A stretch of DNA of 64,000 nt. Origin: Frateuria soli. GTDB taxonomy: Bacteria > Pseudomonadota > Gammaproteobacteria > Xanthomonadales > Rhodanobacteraceae. Below are positions 34,860 to 43,201 of the stretch, piece after piece (position 1 is the stretch's first letter; every line of letters begins with the position of its first letter). The notes under the pieces are model-generated. The model searched no databases. It was not told the DNA's origin and saw nothing but the letters and a program-made list of their open reading frames with translations. A program made the position numbers and the translations under genes. The stretch spans positions 1,116,001 to 1,180,000 of the forward strand of contig NZ_CP088252.1 in assembly GCF_021117385.1 (NCBI RefSeq), given 5' to 3'.

Positions 34860-36368
34860 ATGTATCCCCGCCGTCAAGCTTTCGTCATGCCGCTGTCTAA
34901 TCTTGCCCACCGTTTCCGCCTGGCGCCGCTGGCTGCCGGGCTCGTCCTGCTTGCCGGCTGCGCCAGCGGCGGCGGCAGTCGCGCCTCCGCCGACGTCAAC
35001 GCGCTGTATGCGCAGCTCGACCAGGCCAGCAAGGGCTATGAGACTGCGCTGCAGCAGGCGCGCGAGGGCGATGACCAGGCCTCCGAGCAGAGCCTCAAGG
35101 ACTCGCTGGACAGCCTCAAGCAGGCCGCGGCGCGCTGTGGCGCGACGCCCGGTTGCGACTCGCAGCGCTTCTACTCGGTGTTCGACCGGCTGCTGCGCCT
35201 GAAGGACGGCAGCTTTTTCGCCGGTGACGACCTGGAAACCGTCGGCGAGGAGGCACCCGAAGAGGCGGTCGCCGGCAATCCGGGCGGCGCGGCCGCATTG
35301 CCGCAGGCGCAACGTGCGGTAACGCTGCTGCGCGGGCACAAACTCTCCGAACTGATCGCCATGAACGGCCCGGTCAAGGCCGCGCTGGAAATGTGGCTGA
35401 CCCAGTGGCGCTCGAACCTGGTCGACACCTGGATCAACTACCAGTACATGCGCTACCAGATGTGGCCGCAGTACGACAAGGCCGACCTGCCCGAGGCATT
35501 GCTGTTCGGCATCATGGCCAAGGAGTCCCACGGCAAGGTGCACGCGGTGTCCCGCTCGGGCGCTGCCGGGCCGCTGCAGTTCATGTACGCGACCGGCCTG
35601 CGTTTCGGCCTGAACAGCCAGAGCGGCTTCGACACCCGCTTCGACCCGTCCGAGTCCGCGCGAGCGAACGCCGCGTACATGGACGAACAGCTGAAGGTGT
35701 TCAACAACAACCTGGAGCTCTCGCTGGCCGCGTACAACGGCGGCGAGGGGCGGATGCGCCGGATGGTCGGCGGCAACACCGACGTGAGCTTCTACGACCC
35801 GTCGATCTACAACCAGCTTTCGCAGGAAACCCGCGAGTACGTGCCGGCGGTACTGGCCGCGGCGTGGCTTTTCCTGCACCCGGACAGCTACAACCTGGAC
35901 TTCCCGAAGATCGACGGTGCGCCGGGTCGCATCACGCTCAAGCGGCCGGCGTCGCTGTCCGAGCTGACCATCTGCATGGGCTCGGCACAGGGCATGAACG
36001 ATGGTTGGTTCCGCACGCTGCGCAACCTCAATCCGCGACTGAACCCGCAGGAAGAGCAGCCCGTCGGCAGCCAGCTGCAGGTGCCCAGGGAGCTGGAGTC
36101 GGTCTACGCCTCGCGCTGCGTCGACGGGCCGTGGCCGATCCTGGCCAGCGACCTGCACTCCGCGGTGGTACCGGAAGTGGTCAAACCGGCGCCGACACGC
36201 ACGGTGCGCCCGCACTCGCGTTACATCGTGCGCCGCGGCGACACATTGCTGGGCATCGTGCACAAGCTGGGCTGCTCGGACGTGCGAGAGCTGTCGGATC
36301 TCAACGACCTCAAGCATCACCGCATCCGTGCGGGCCAGGTGTTGCGGCTGCCGTCCTGCCGTCGCTGA
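34860..36368 (+). CDS. mltD: MltD-like lytic transglycosylase lipoprotein with LysM
   Basis: 502 residues from ATG 34860, with CTAAGGTGA directly before. The lipobox VLLAGC places the lipid-modified Cys at residue 34. A helical region (~40-190) precedes the SLT domain, with catalytic Glu in GIMAKESHGKVHAVS, then GAAGPLQFMYATG and LAAYNGGEGRMRR. One LysM repeat (YIVRRGDTLLGIVHKLG) is at the C terminus. The protein would cut peptidoglycan from the outer-membrane side. E. coli MltD has two or more LysM repeats. Confidence 0.88.
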   Translation: MYPRRQAFVMPLSNLAHRFRLAPLAAGLVLLAGCASGGGSRASADVNALYAQLDQASKGYETALQQAREGDDQASEQSLKDSLDSLKQAAARCGATPGCDSQRFYSVFDRLLRLKDGSFFAGDDLETVGEEAPEEAVAGNPGGAAALPQAQRAVTLLRGHKLSELIAMNGPVKAALEMWLTQWRSNLVDTWINYQYMRYQMWPQYDKADLPEALLFGIMAKESHGKVHAVSRSGAAGPLQFMYATGLRFGLNSQSGFDTRFDPSESARANAAYMDEQLKVFNNNLELSLAAYNGGEGRMRRMVGGNTDVSFYDPSIYNQLSQETREYVPAVLAAAWLFLHPDSYNLDFPKIDGAPGRITLKRPASLSELTICMGSAQGMNDGWFRTLRNLNPRLNPQEEQPVGSQLQVPRELESVYASRCVDGPWPILASDLHSAVVPEVVKPAPTRTVRPHSRYIVRRGDTLLGIVHKLGCSDVRELSDLNDLKHHRIRAGQVLRLPSCRR

Positions 36369-36379
36369 ACCGCTTCTCG

Positions 36380-36450
36380 CAGGAGCCCACTTGTGCGCGA
36401 TGCGCTCAAGCGCGGGCCATCAAGAGCATCGCCCACAAGTGGGCTCCTAC
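36380..36450. repeat. REP-like palindrome, copy 6
   Basis: The left arm is slightly changed (GCAGGAGCCCACTTGTGCGC) and the right arm is intact (GCATCGCCCACAAGTGGGCT). It lies between the convergent mltD-like gene and the unknown gene at 36462. Confidence 0.85.
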
Positions 36451-36461
36451 GAAGTGCCGGC

Positions 36462-36914
36462 TCAGGCCGCAGCGCTGGGCTGCATCCAGCTCTCCGCCAC
36501 GTCCTCGCGTTCGCGGGCGCCACTGCCGTGCAACTCCTTCAGCTCGCGCACCACGCGAAGCAATTGCCGGTGGCGCGAGCGCACGAACGCGTGGGGCGAA
36601 TCCTTGGTCTCGTGGTAGGCCACCGCCAGCCACAGCGCCATGCCGCGCAGCGCGACCTCGGGGTTGTCCGAACAAGCCCGGGCAAAGCCGGTGGCGGTAC
36701 CGCGGCCCCAGGGCAGGTAGCGGTCCTGAGGCGGGGTGCCGTAGAGATGCGGGAACTCGCTGCGTGCCGCCTGGCCGATCTCGCGCAGGGTGAGCAGGCT
36801 CAGCCTCGCGCGGGCCGAGGCCGGCAATGCGTCCAGGATCTTGCCGATGCGGCGGAACTGCCGTTCCAGCTGCTGGCCGCGCACGAAGGCGATGAGCGGG
36901 ACGATCGATCGCAT
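36462..36914 (-). CDS. Conserved hypothetical protein (150 aa)
   Basis: 150 residues from ATG 36914 (MRSIVPLIAFVRGQQLERQ), with CGGGAGAACCC upstream. It is basic, helical and cytoplasmic by appearance, with tryptophan in YLPWGRGTATGFARAC and a C-terminal RHRQLLRVVRELKELHG coiled-coil-like segment. No domain is recognised. It is transcribed in the same direction as psd but separated from it. Confidence 0.7.
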   Translation of the reverse strand: MRSIVPLIAFVRGQQLERQFRRIGKILDALPASARARLSLLTLREIGQAARSEFPHLYGTPPQDRYLPWGRGTATGFARACSDNPEVALRGMALWLAVAYHETKDSPHAFVRSRHRQLLRVVRELKELHGSGAREREDVAESWMQPSAAA

Positions 36915-37003
36915 GGGTTCTCCCCGGGAGCCGTTTGACGGCGGGAGCATAGCCAAGCGCAGTGGCGGGGGACGCCTAAAACGTCACAGAATGACGTTCT
37001 GCG

Positions 37004-37855
37004 TCAGCCCTTCGGCAACGGCCGGCGGCCTAGCCGCTGGCCCAGCTTGACCGTCTGCTGGGGCTGGAGCGCGTCGAGCTCGATCATCCCGGGCGGCAGC
37101 AGCAGGATCACCGTCGAGCCCATGTTGAAGCGCGCCATCTCGCCGAACCGGGCCAGCGTGATGCCCTGGCCGGCGAACGATTTGCGGCGGATGTCCGAGG
37201 CATAGGGCGGGATCACCAGGCCGTCCCAGACGGTGGCCACGGACGACACCAGCACGGCGCCGACCATCACCGCCACGAACGGGCCGTTGGGGCTGTCGAA
37301 ATGGCAGACCAGCCGCTCGTTGCGCGCGAACAGCCGCGGGATCGCCTCCACCGCGAACGGAGCCACGCTGAAGATGCGGCCGGGAACGTGCACGGTTTCC
37401 CGCAACGTACCGCCCAGCGGCATGTGCACGCGGTGGTAGTCGCGCGGGGACAGGTAGATCGTGACGAAGTCGCCGTTGCGGTAGGGCGCGGCCGCGGCTT
37501 CGTCGCCGAGCAGTTCGGCCGCGGTGTAGTCCTGCCCCTTGGCCTGGAAGATCCGCCCGTCGACGATGCGCCCGGCCTGGCTGATGCGGCCGTCCGCCGG
37601 CGAGATCAGGGCGGTCGGATCGCCGTCCTCGTGTCGCGCGTTGGGCTTCAGCTTGCGGGTGAAGAACGCATTGAAATGCTGGTAGGCGAACGGGTCCGGC
37701 TGCGCCGCCTCGGCCATGTCGACCTTGTAGCGGTGCACGATCTGGCCGATCAGGAAGTTCTTCCATGGCCGCCAGGTCCAGCGCGTGGCCCAGTAGACCA
37801 CCCGGGACAGGGCGCGATGGGGGAGGAGGTACTGGACGAGGACGGCGAAAGTCAT
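37004..37855 (-). CDS. psd: Phosphatidylserine decarboxylase
   Basis: 283 residues from ATG 37855 (MTFAVLVQYLLPHR). It makes phosphatidylethanolamine at the inner membrane. The proenzyme cleaves itself at the GST motif, here FNMGSTVILLLP near the C terminus (Ser gives the pyruvoyl group). Also seen are SPADGRISQAG, the DYHRVHMP histidine motif and FARNERLVCHF. Length is typical. It is divergent from prmB. Confidence 0.95.
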   Translation of the reverse strand: MTFAVLVQYLLPHRALSRVVYWATRWTWRPWKNFLIGQIVHRYKVDMAEAAQPDPFAYQHFNAFFTRKLKPNARHEDGDPTALISPADGRISQAGRIVDGRIFQAKGQDYTAAELLGDEAAAAPYRNGDFVTIYLSPRDYHRVHMPLGGTLRETVHVPGRIFSVAPFAVEAIPRLFARNERLVCHFDSPNGPFVAVMVGAVLVSSVATVWDGLVIPPYASDIRRKSFAGQGITLARFGEMARFNMGSTVILLLPPGMIELDALQPQQTVKLGQRLGRRPLPKG

Positions 37856-37946
37856 CCGGCCAGTATAAGCGCCAAGCCGGTCGCCCTGAGCGCGGGGCTG
37901 AGGGATAATCGCCGATCCTCCAAGCCGCGCCCGCCAGGAAAGGCCC

Positions 37947-38867
37947 GTGACCGCCGAACTGTCCAGCATCATCGACTTCATCCGCTACGGCGCCAGCCGC
38001 TTCTCCGCCGCCGGGCTGACCTTCGGGCACAGCCACGACAACCCGATCGACGAGGCGACTCACCTGGTGCTGGCCAGCCTGCACCTGCCGCCGGACATCC
38101 CGCCGGCCTATGGCGCCGGCAAACTCACCGCCGAGGAGCGCAAGCGCGTGCTGGAGCTGATCGAGCGGCGCGTCACCGAGCGGCTGCCGGTGGCCTACCT
38201 GGTCGGCGAGACCTGGTTCGCCGGGCTCAAGTTCAAGAGCGACCGCCGCGCGCTGGTCCCGCGCTCGCCCATCGCCGAGCTGATCGAGTCGGGCTTCGCC
38301 CCGTGGCTGGACGGCCGCCACGTCGAGCGTGCGCTGGACCTGTGCACGGGCTCGGGCTGCATCGGCATCGCCATGGCCGAGTACAACCCCGACTGGCAGG
38401 TCGACATCGTCGACGTCAGCGACGAGGCGCTCTCGCTGGCGCGCGAGAACATCGCGTTCCAGCACGTCGAAGGGCGCGTGGAAGCGGTCAAGTCCGACCT
38501 GTTCGATGGCGTGAAAGGCCGTCGTTACGACCTGATCGTCTCGAACCCTCCCTACGTGACCGAGGACGAGTACGCGGCGCTGCCCGGCGAGTACAGCCAC
38601 GAGCCCAAGCTGGGCCTGACCTCGGGCGAGGATGGCCTGGACATCTGCCTGCGCATCCTGGACCAGGCAGCCGACCACCTGAGTGACGACGGCCTGCTGA
38701 TCGTCGAGGTGGGCGAGAGCGAGCACGCGCTGGCGGCGCTGCTGCCCGAAGTACCCTTCGTCTGGATCGAGTTCAAGGTCGGACCCATGGGTGTGTTCGC
38801 GCTCGAGCGCCGCGACCTGGTCGAGCACGCCGCGACGATCCGCGCCGCGGCCGATGCGCGCCGCTGA
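37947..38867 (+). CDS. prmB: Ribosomal protein L3 glutamine methyltransferase
   Basis: 306 residues from GTG 37947. It methylates a glutamine in L3. N-terminal helical domain, then SAM-binding DLCTGSGCIGIAMAEY (~131) and the catalytic NPPY in VSNPPYVTEDEYAALP. PAYLVGETWFAGLKF and RSPIAELIE separate PrmB from PrmC. A short acetyltransferase gene follows after 21 bases. Confidence 0.94.
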   Translation: MTAELSSIIDFIRYGASRFSAAGLTFGHSHDNPIDEATHLVLASLHLPPDIPPAYGAGKLTAEERKRVLELIERRVTERLPVAYLVGETWFAGLKFKSDRRALVPRSPIAELIESGFAPWLDGRHVERALDLCTGSGCIGIAMAEYNPDWQVDIVDVSDEALSLARENIAFQHVEGRVEAVKSDLFDGVKGRRYDLIVSNPPYVTEDEYAALPGEYSHEPKLGLTSGEDGLDICLRILDQAADHLSDDGLLIVEVGESEHALAALLPEVPFVWIEFKVGPMGVFALERRDLVEHAATIRAAADARR

Positions 38868-38888
38868 GCCATCGCAGGAGGTGGCCAC

Positions 38889-39428
38889 ATGGAACTGAGC
38901 ACCGACCGCCTGCGGCTCGATCGCCTGCATCCGGACGATGCCGAAGCCCTGTACGCCTGCCGGGCCGATCCCGCGGTGGCGCGCTTCCAGGGCTGGCGGC
39001 CGACGAGCGTCGCGGAGGCGCGGGCCTTCATCGACACGCAGGCCGAGCCGGCGCCGGGCCTCTGGTTCCAGCGCGCCATCCGCCTGCGTGATGGCCACGC
39101 GCTGATCGGCGACCTGGGCGTGTGCCTGCCTGCCACGCCGGGCGACTCGGTGGAATTCGGCATCAGCCTGGCATCCACACAGCAGGGTCGGGGCTATGCG
39201 CGCGAGGTGCTGAGGGCCCTTTTTCACCAGGGCTTCGACGTACTGGGCTGGCGTCGCATCCACGCCTCGGTCGATCCCCGCAACGCCGCCTGCATGGCCC
39301 TCTTGCAGGCGCTGGGCATGCGTCAGGAAGCGCATTTCCGCGAAAGCCTGTGGTTGCATGGCGAGTGGGTGGACGACGTGGTGTTCGCCATGCTCTCCCG
39401 CGAGTGGCAGTCGGCCAAGCCCCTGTAG
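38889..39428 (+). CDS. GNAT acetyltransferase, RimJ/RimL type
   Basis: 179 residues from ATG 38889 with AGGAGGTGGCCAC upstream, a strong ribosome-binding site. MELSTDRLRLDRLHPDDAEA is the usual start of the RimJ/RimL group. GRGYAREVLRAL binds acetyl-CoA, and NAACMALLQALGMRQEAHF closes the fold. The substrate is unknown. It sits 21 bases after prmB, so co-transcription is likely. Confidence 0.87.
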   Translation: MELSTDRLRLDRLHPDDAEALYACRADPAVARFQGWRPTSVAEARAFIDTQAEPAPGLWFQRAIRLRDGHALIGDLGVCLPATPGDSVEFGISLASTQQGRGYAREVLRALFHQGFDVLGWRRIHASVDPRNAACMALLQALGMRQEAHFRESLWLHGEWVDDVVFAMLSREWQSAKPL

Positions 39429-39508
39429 GAGCGCACTTGTGCGCGACCGCGAGCTTCGCCAACACCGCAAGATCCGGCATGGCGGTCGCGCACGGGTGCG
39501 CTCCCACA
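39424..39508. repeat. REP-like palindrome, copy 7 (variant)
   Basis: The arms are TGTAGGAGCGCACTTGTGCG with CGACCGC, and the inverted partner GCGGTCGCGCACGGGTGCGC. It is a variant of the main family with CGC in place of CCA in the stem. The compensating changes on both arms keep the pairing. Confidence 0.85.
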
Positions 39509-39560
39509 GGGAGGTCGGGCGAGCGGCTATGCTTCGGTTTCCTCGTAGCGGGCGCGCGGC

Positions 39561-40649
39561 ATGTCCAGCAATTCCTTCGGCAAGCTCTTCACCGTCACCA
39601 CCTTCGGCGAAAGCCACGGGCCGGCGATCGGCTGCGTCATCGACGGCTGCCCGCCGGGACTGGCGATCGCGCCGGAGGACTTTCGCCACGACCTCGAGCG
39701 TCGCGCCACCGGCCGCAGCCGGCATACCTCGCAACGCCACGAGGCGGACGAGGTGGAGATCCTCTCGGGCGTCTACGAAGGTCGCACCACCGGCACCCCG
39801 ATCGCGCTGCTGATCCGCAACACCGACCAGCGCAGCAAGGACTACGGCGACATCGCGCAGACCTTCCGCCCTGGCCACGCCGACTACACCTACTGGCAGA
39901 AGTACGGCATCCGCGACCCGCGCGGTGGTGGTCGAGCCTCGGCGCGCGAGACCACCATGCGCGTGGCCGCCGCGGTGATCGCCAGGAAATGGCTGGCCGA
40001 GCGGTATGGCGTACGCGTGCGCGGTCACCTGGCCCAACTGGGCGATGTTCTGCCGCGGGAATTCGACTGGGATGCGGTGGAGGCCAACCCGTTCTTCTGG
40101 CCGGATGCGGCGCAGGTGCCGGAACTGGAGAAGGCCATGGACACGCTGCGCAAGTCCGGCGACTCGGTCGGGGCGCGCGTCAACGCCGTGGCCGAGGGCG
40201 TGCCGCCGGGCTGGGGTGAGCCGGTCTACGGCAAGCTGGACGGTGACCTGGCGGCCGCCATGATGTCGATCAACGCGGTCAAGGGCGTGGAGATCGGCGC
40301 GGGCTTCGCGGCGGTTTCCCAGCGCGGCACGCGGCACCGCGATGAAATGGGTCTGGACGGCTTTGCGTCCAACAACGCCGGTGGCATCCTTGGCGGCATC
40401 AGTACCGGCCAGCCGGTGACGGTCTCGGTGGCGTTCAAGCCCACCTCCAGCATCCTGGTGCCGGGCCAGAGCCTGAACCTTGCCGGCGAGCCGGTACAGG
40501 TGGTTACCAAGGGGCGGCACGACCCCTGCGTGGGCATCCGCGCCACGCCCATCGTCGAAGCCATGCTGGCGCTGGTGCTGATGGACCATGCACTGCGCCA
40601 TCGCGCCCAGTGCGGCGACGTGGGCCCGGTCGGCCCGCGCATCGCCTGA
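39561..40649 (+). CDS. aroC: Chorismate synthase
   Basis: 362 residues. It makes chorismate from EPSP with reduced FMN, feeding the tryptophan genes at 46-50 kb. Signatures: [48 protein letters not shown] and GVEIGAGFA. Length is typical. The hydroxyacid dehydrogenase gene follows after 21 bases. Confidence 0.97.
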   Translation: MSSNSFGKLFTVTTFGESHGPAIGCVIDGCPPGLAIAPEDFRHDLERRATGRSRHTSQRHEADEVEILSGVYEGRTTGTPIALLIRNTDQRSKDYGDIAQTFRPGHADYTYWQKYGIRDPRGGGRASARETTMRVAAAVIARKWLAERYGVRVRGHLAQLGDVLPREFDWDAVEANPFFWPDAAQVPELEKAMDTLRKSGDSVGARVNAVAEGVPPGWGEPVYGKLDGDLAAAMMSINAVKGVEIGAGFAAVSQRGTRHRDEMGLDGFASNNAGGILGGISTGQPVTVSVAFKPTSSILVPGQSLNLAGEPVQVVTKGRHDPCVGIRATPIVEAMLALVLMDHALRHRAQCGDVGPVGPRIA

Positions 40650-40670
40650 GCATTCGCCTGTGGAACTCGC

Positions 40671-41678
40671 ATGACCGCCAAACCGCGGGTGTGGATCTCG
40701 CGTCCCACCTTTCCCGACATCGTCGCCCGGCTGGAACCTTACTTCGAGGTGGTGGCGGAGGCGGAGGAAACCGTCTTCGCCCCGGCCGAGCTGGCTTCCC
40801 GGCTGGCCTCGCTCGACGCGGCCATCGTGGGGTTGAACCAGCGCATCGGGCCGGCGGAAGTGGCGAACGCACCGCGCCTGCGCATCGTCGCCAACCTCGC
40901 CGTGGGTTACGACAACCTGGACATCCCGGCGCTTACCGCCGCCGGCATCGCAGCCTCCAATACGCCGGACGTGCTCAGCGAAAGCGTGGCCGATTACACC
41001 TGGGCACTGATGCTGGGCGCAGCGCGGCACATGGGCGCCGCCGAGCGCTGGCTGCGGGCAGGGCACTGGCGCGCCAACGGGTTCAGGGACTGGCTGGGGC
41101 TGGACATCCGGGGCCGTACGCTGGGCATCCTGGGCCTCGGCCGCATAGGGCAGGCGATCGCGCAGCGCGCCGCGGGTTTCGGGATGCAGGTCATCTATCA
41201 CAACCGCTCGAGGCAGCCGGCCGCCATCGAGGCCGCGTGCGCCGCGCGTCACGTCGACAAGCCCACGCTGCTGGCCGATTCGGACTTCCTGATACTGGCG
41301 GTGCCGTTGACCGCCGCGAGCCGTCATGCGATCGGTGCGGTCGAACTGGCTGCGATGAAACCCTCCGCCGTACTGGTCAACATCGCCCGCGGCGGGATTG
41401 TCGATGACGCGGCACTGGCTGCCGCCCTGGCCGACGGACGCCTGGGTGCCGCCGCGCTGGACGTGTTCGAAGGGGAGCCTGCCGTCCATCCGGCGCTGCT
41501 CGCGCTCGACAACGTCATCCTCAGTCCGCACATTGCCAGCGCCACCTGGGACACTCGCCGCGCGATGACCGCGCTGGCGGTCGACAACGTGCTCGCCGTG
41601 TTCGGGCATGGCCCGCATGCCGGGCATCCACCCTCTCTCGTCAACCCCGGCGTACTGGCCGCGCGGCCGGCACCCTGA
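40671..41678 (+). CDS. D-2-hydroxyacid dehydrogenase (glyoxylate/hydroxypyruvate reductase-like)
   Basis: 335 residues. Rossmann NAD(P) motif GLGRIGQAIAQRAAGFG, catalytic Arg in VNIARGGIVDDAAL, Glu in DVFEGEPAVHP and His in LSPHIASATW. The WISRPTFP start and overall length suit the GhrB/glycerate dehydrogenase group. The physiological substrate cannot be told from sequence. It lies between aroC and asd, all in the same direction. PdxB is less likely, since its extra C-terminal domain is missing. Confidence 0.9.
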   Translation: MTAKPRVWISRPTFPDIVARLEPYFEVVAEAEETVFAPAELASRLASLDAAIVGLNQRIGPAEVANAPRLRIVANLAVGYDNLDIPALTAAGIAASNTPDVLSESVADYTWALMLGAARHMGAAERWLRAGHWRANGFRDWLGLDIRGRTLGILGLGRIGQAIAQRAAGFGMQVIYHNRSRQPAAIEAACAARHVDKPTLLADSDFLILAVPLTAASRHAIGAVELAAMKPSAVLVNIARGGIVDDAALAAALADGRLGAAALDVFEGEPAVHPALLALDNVILSPHIASATWDTRRAMTALAVDNVLAVFGHGPHAGHPPSLVNPGVLAARPAP

Positions 41679-41707
41679 TCACCCTCACACAGGCAGCAAG
41701 ACATCCC

Positions 41708-42739
41708 ATGAGCAAGAAGAGCAGCTACAAGGTGGCCATGGTTGGCGCCACCGGCGCGGTCGGCGAGACCCTGCTGGCGATCCTGGCCGAGCGCGATTTC
41801 CCCGTCGGCGAGCTGGTGCCGCTGGCCAGCGAGCGTTCGGCCGGCGAGAAGATCTCCTTCGGCGGCAGGCAGGTCACGGTCCGGAACCTGGCCGACTACG
41901 ACTTCGAAGGTGTGGACATCGCGTTTTTCTCCGCCGGCGGTTCGGTCAGCCGCGTGCATGCCCCGCGCGCGGCGGCGGCCGGCGCGGTGGTGATCGACAA
42001 CACTTCCGAGTTCCGCTACCAGGAGGACATCCCGCTGGTGGTCGCCGAGGTAAACCCGCACGCCATTGCCGACTACACCACCCGCGGCATCATCGCCAAC
42101 CCCAATTGCTCGACCATGCAGATGCTGGTGGCGCTGGCCCCGATCCATCGGGCGGTGGGCATCGAGCGCATCAACGTGGCGACCTACCAGTCGGTTTCGG
42201 GTGCCGGGCGCAGCGGAATGGAGGAGCTCGGCCGCGAGACGGCGGCCCTTCTGAGTTTCCAGGATGTGGAACCGGGCAAGAAATTCCCCAAGCAGATCGC
42301 TTTCAATGTGATCCCGCACATCGACGAGTTCCAGCCCAACGGCTACACCAAAGAAGAAATGAAGATGGTGTGGGAGACGCGCAAGATCCTGGAGGACGAC
42401 TCCATCGCGGTGAACCCCACCGCCGTACGGGTGCCGGTGTTCTACGGTCACGCCGAGGCGGTGCACGTGGAAACCCGCGACAAGATCGGCGCCGATGAGG
42501 CCCGGGCGCTGCTGGAGCAGGCCGAGGGTGTGGTGGTGATGGACGAACGCAAGCCGGGCGGCTATCCGACTCCGGTAGGCGATGCGGCCGGCAAGGATCC
42601 GGTGTTCGTGGGCCGCATCCGCGAGGACATCTCGCACGAGCGCGGCCTGGACCTGTGGATCGTGGCCGACAACATCCGCAAGGGCGCCGCGCTCAATGCG
42701 GTACAGATCGCCGAGCGGCTGATCGAGGACTATCTCTGA
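41708..42739 (+). CDS. asd: Aspartate-semialdehyde dehydrogenase
   Basis: 343 residues. It makes aspartate semialdehyde for lysine (via dapA at 17.8 kb), threonine and methionine. Seen: VGATGAVGETLLAIL (NADP site), NPNCSTMQMLVAL (catalytic Cys) and SVSGAGRSGMEEL, with the catalytic His likely in a later loop. The stop codon overlaps the ATG of the next gene (TGATG). It heads the asd-fimV-truA-trpF order common in gammaproteobacteria. Confidence 0.96.
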   Translation: MSKKSSYKVAMVGATGAVGETLLAILAERDFPVGELVPLASERSAGEKISFGGRQVTVRNLADYDFEGVDIAFFSAGGSVSRVHAPRAAAAGAVVIDNTSEFRYQEDIPLVVAEVNPHAIADYTTRGIIANPNCSTMQMLVALAPIHRAVGIERINVATYQSVSGAGRSGMEELGRETAALLSFQDVEPGKKFPKQIAFNVIPHIDEFQPNGYTKEEMKMVWETRKILEDDSIAVNPTAVRVPVFYGHAEAVHVETRDKIGADEARALLEQAEGVVVMDERKPGGYPTPVGDAAGKDPVFVGRIREDISHERGLDLWIVADNIRKGAALNAVQIAERLIEDYL

Positions 42740-43041
42740 TGCGAAAAACCTGGCTCCTGCTGCCGTTGCTGACCCTCGCCACGCTGCCCGCTCTGGCCGA
42801 TGGCGGACCGGAACAGGCCGCGGTGGCGGGACGGCGGGTGCCCGCCAAGGCGCAGTTGCAGCAGCAGTTGCGTGCACGCGGCGCGGAGGTGGCGCAGTTG
42901 CAGCGCCAGCTCACCGAGCAGGAGTCGCACAGCCGCCAGGCCAATGACCGCCTGGAGGAGCAGGACCGGGAAATCGCCCGGCTGCGGCTGCAGCTGGAGG
43001 CCATGGGCGGCCCCCGGCAGGGGGGCAATGCAGGTCGCTGA
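42739..43041 (+). CDS. Small secreted coiled-coil protein
   Basis: 100 residues from ATG 42739, overlapping the asd stop codon by one base. A Sec signal peptide (MRKTWLLLPLLTLATLPALA) is followed by a heptad-rich coiled coil (QLRARGAEVAQLQRQLTEQE … EIARLRLQLEAM). It is probably periplasmic, translationally coupled to asd, and lies just before fimV. No named family is recognised. Confidence 0.75.
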   Translation: MRKTWLLLPLLTLATLPALADGGPEQAAVAGRRVPAKAQLQQQLRARGAEVAQLQRQLTEQESHSRQANDRLEEQDREIARLRLQLEAMGGPRQGGNAGR

Positions 43042-43201
43042 CCGGTTGCCGGAACGAGAACACGCCGCAGCAATATGCGCTAAGCGGTCGCCGCAGCTAT
43101 TGTTGATTGGCCTGCATATAACTAAAGTGACGCGCGTTCCGTGTCGCCGCAGCCCGCGGCGATGGCATGAAGCGTCTCGGGCGTTTGGGGGAATCGAAGC
43201 G

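Noticed and set aside
36984-41627. Very long open frame on the minus strand across psd, prmB, aroC and the hydroxyacid dehydrogenase
   Set aside because: It lies opposite or out of frame with well-recognised genes. The protein it would give is Arg/Ala/Gly/His-rich without any domain, as expected for shadow frames in GC-rich DNA.
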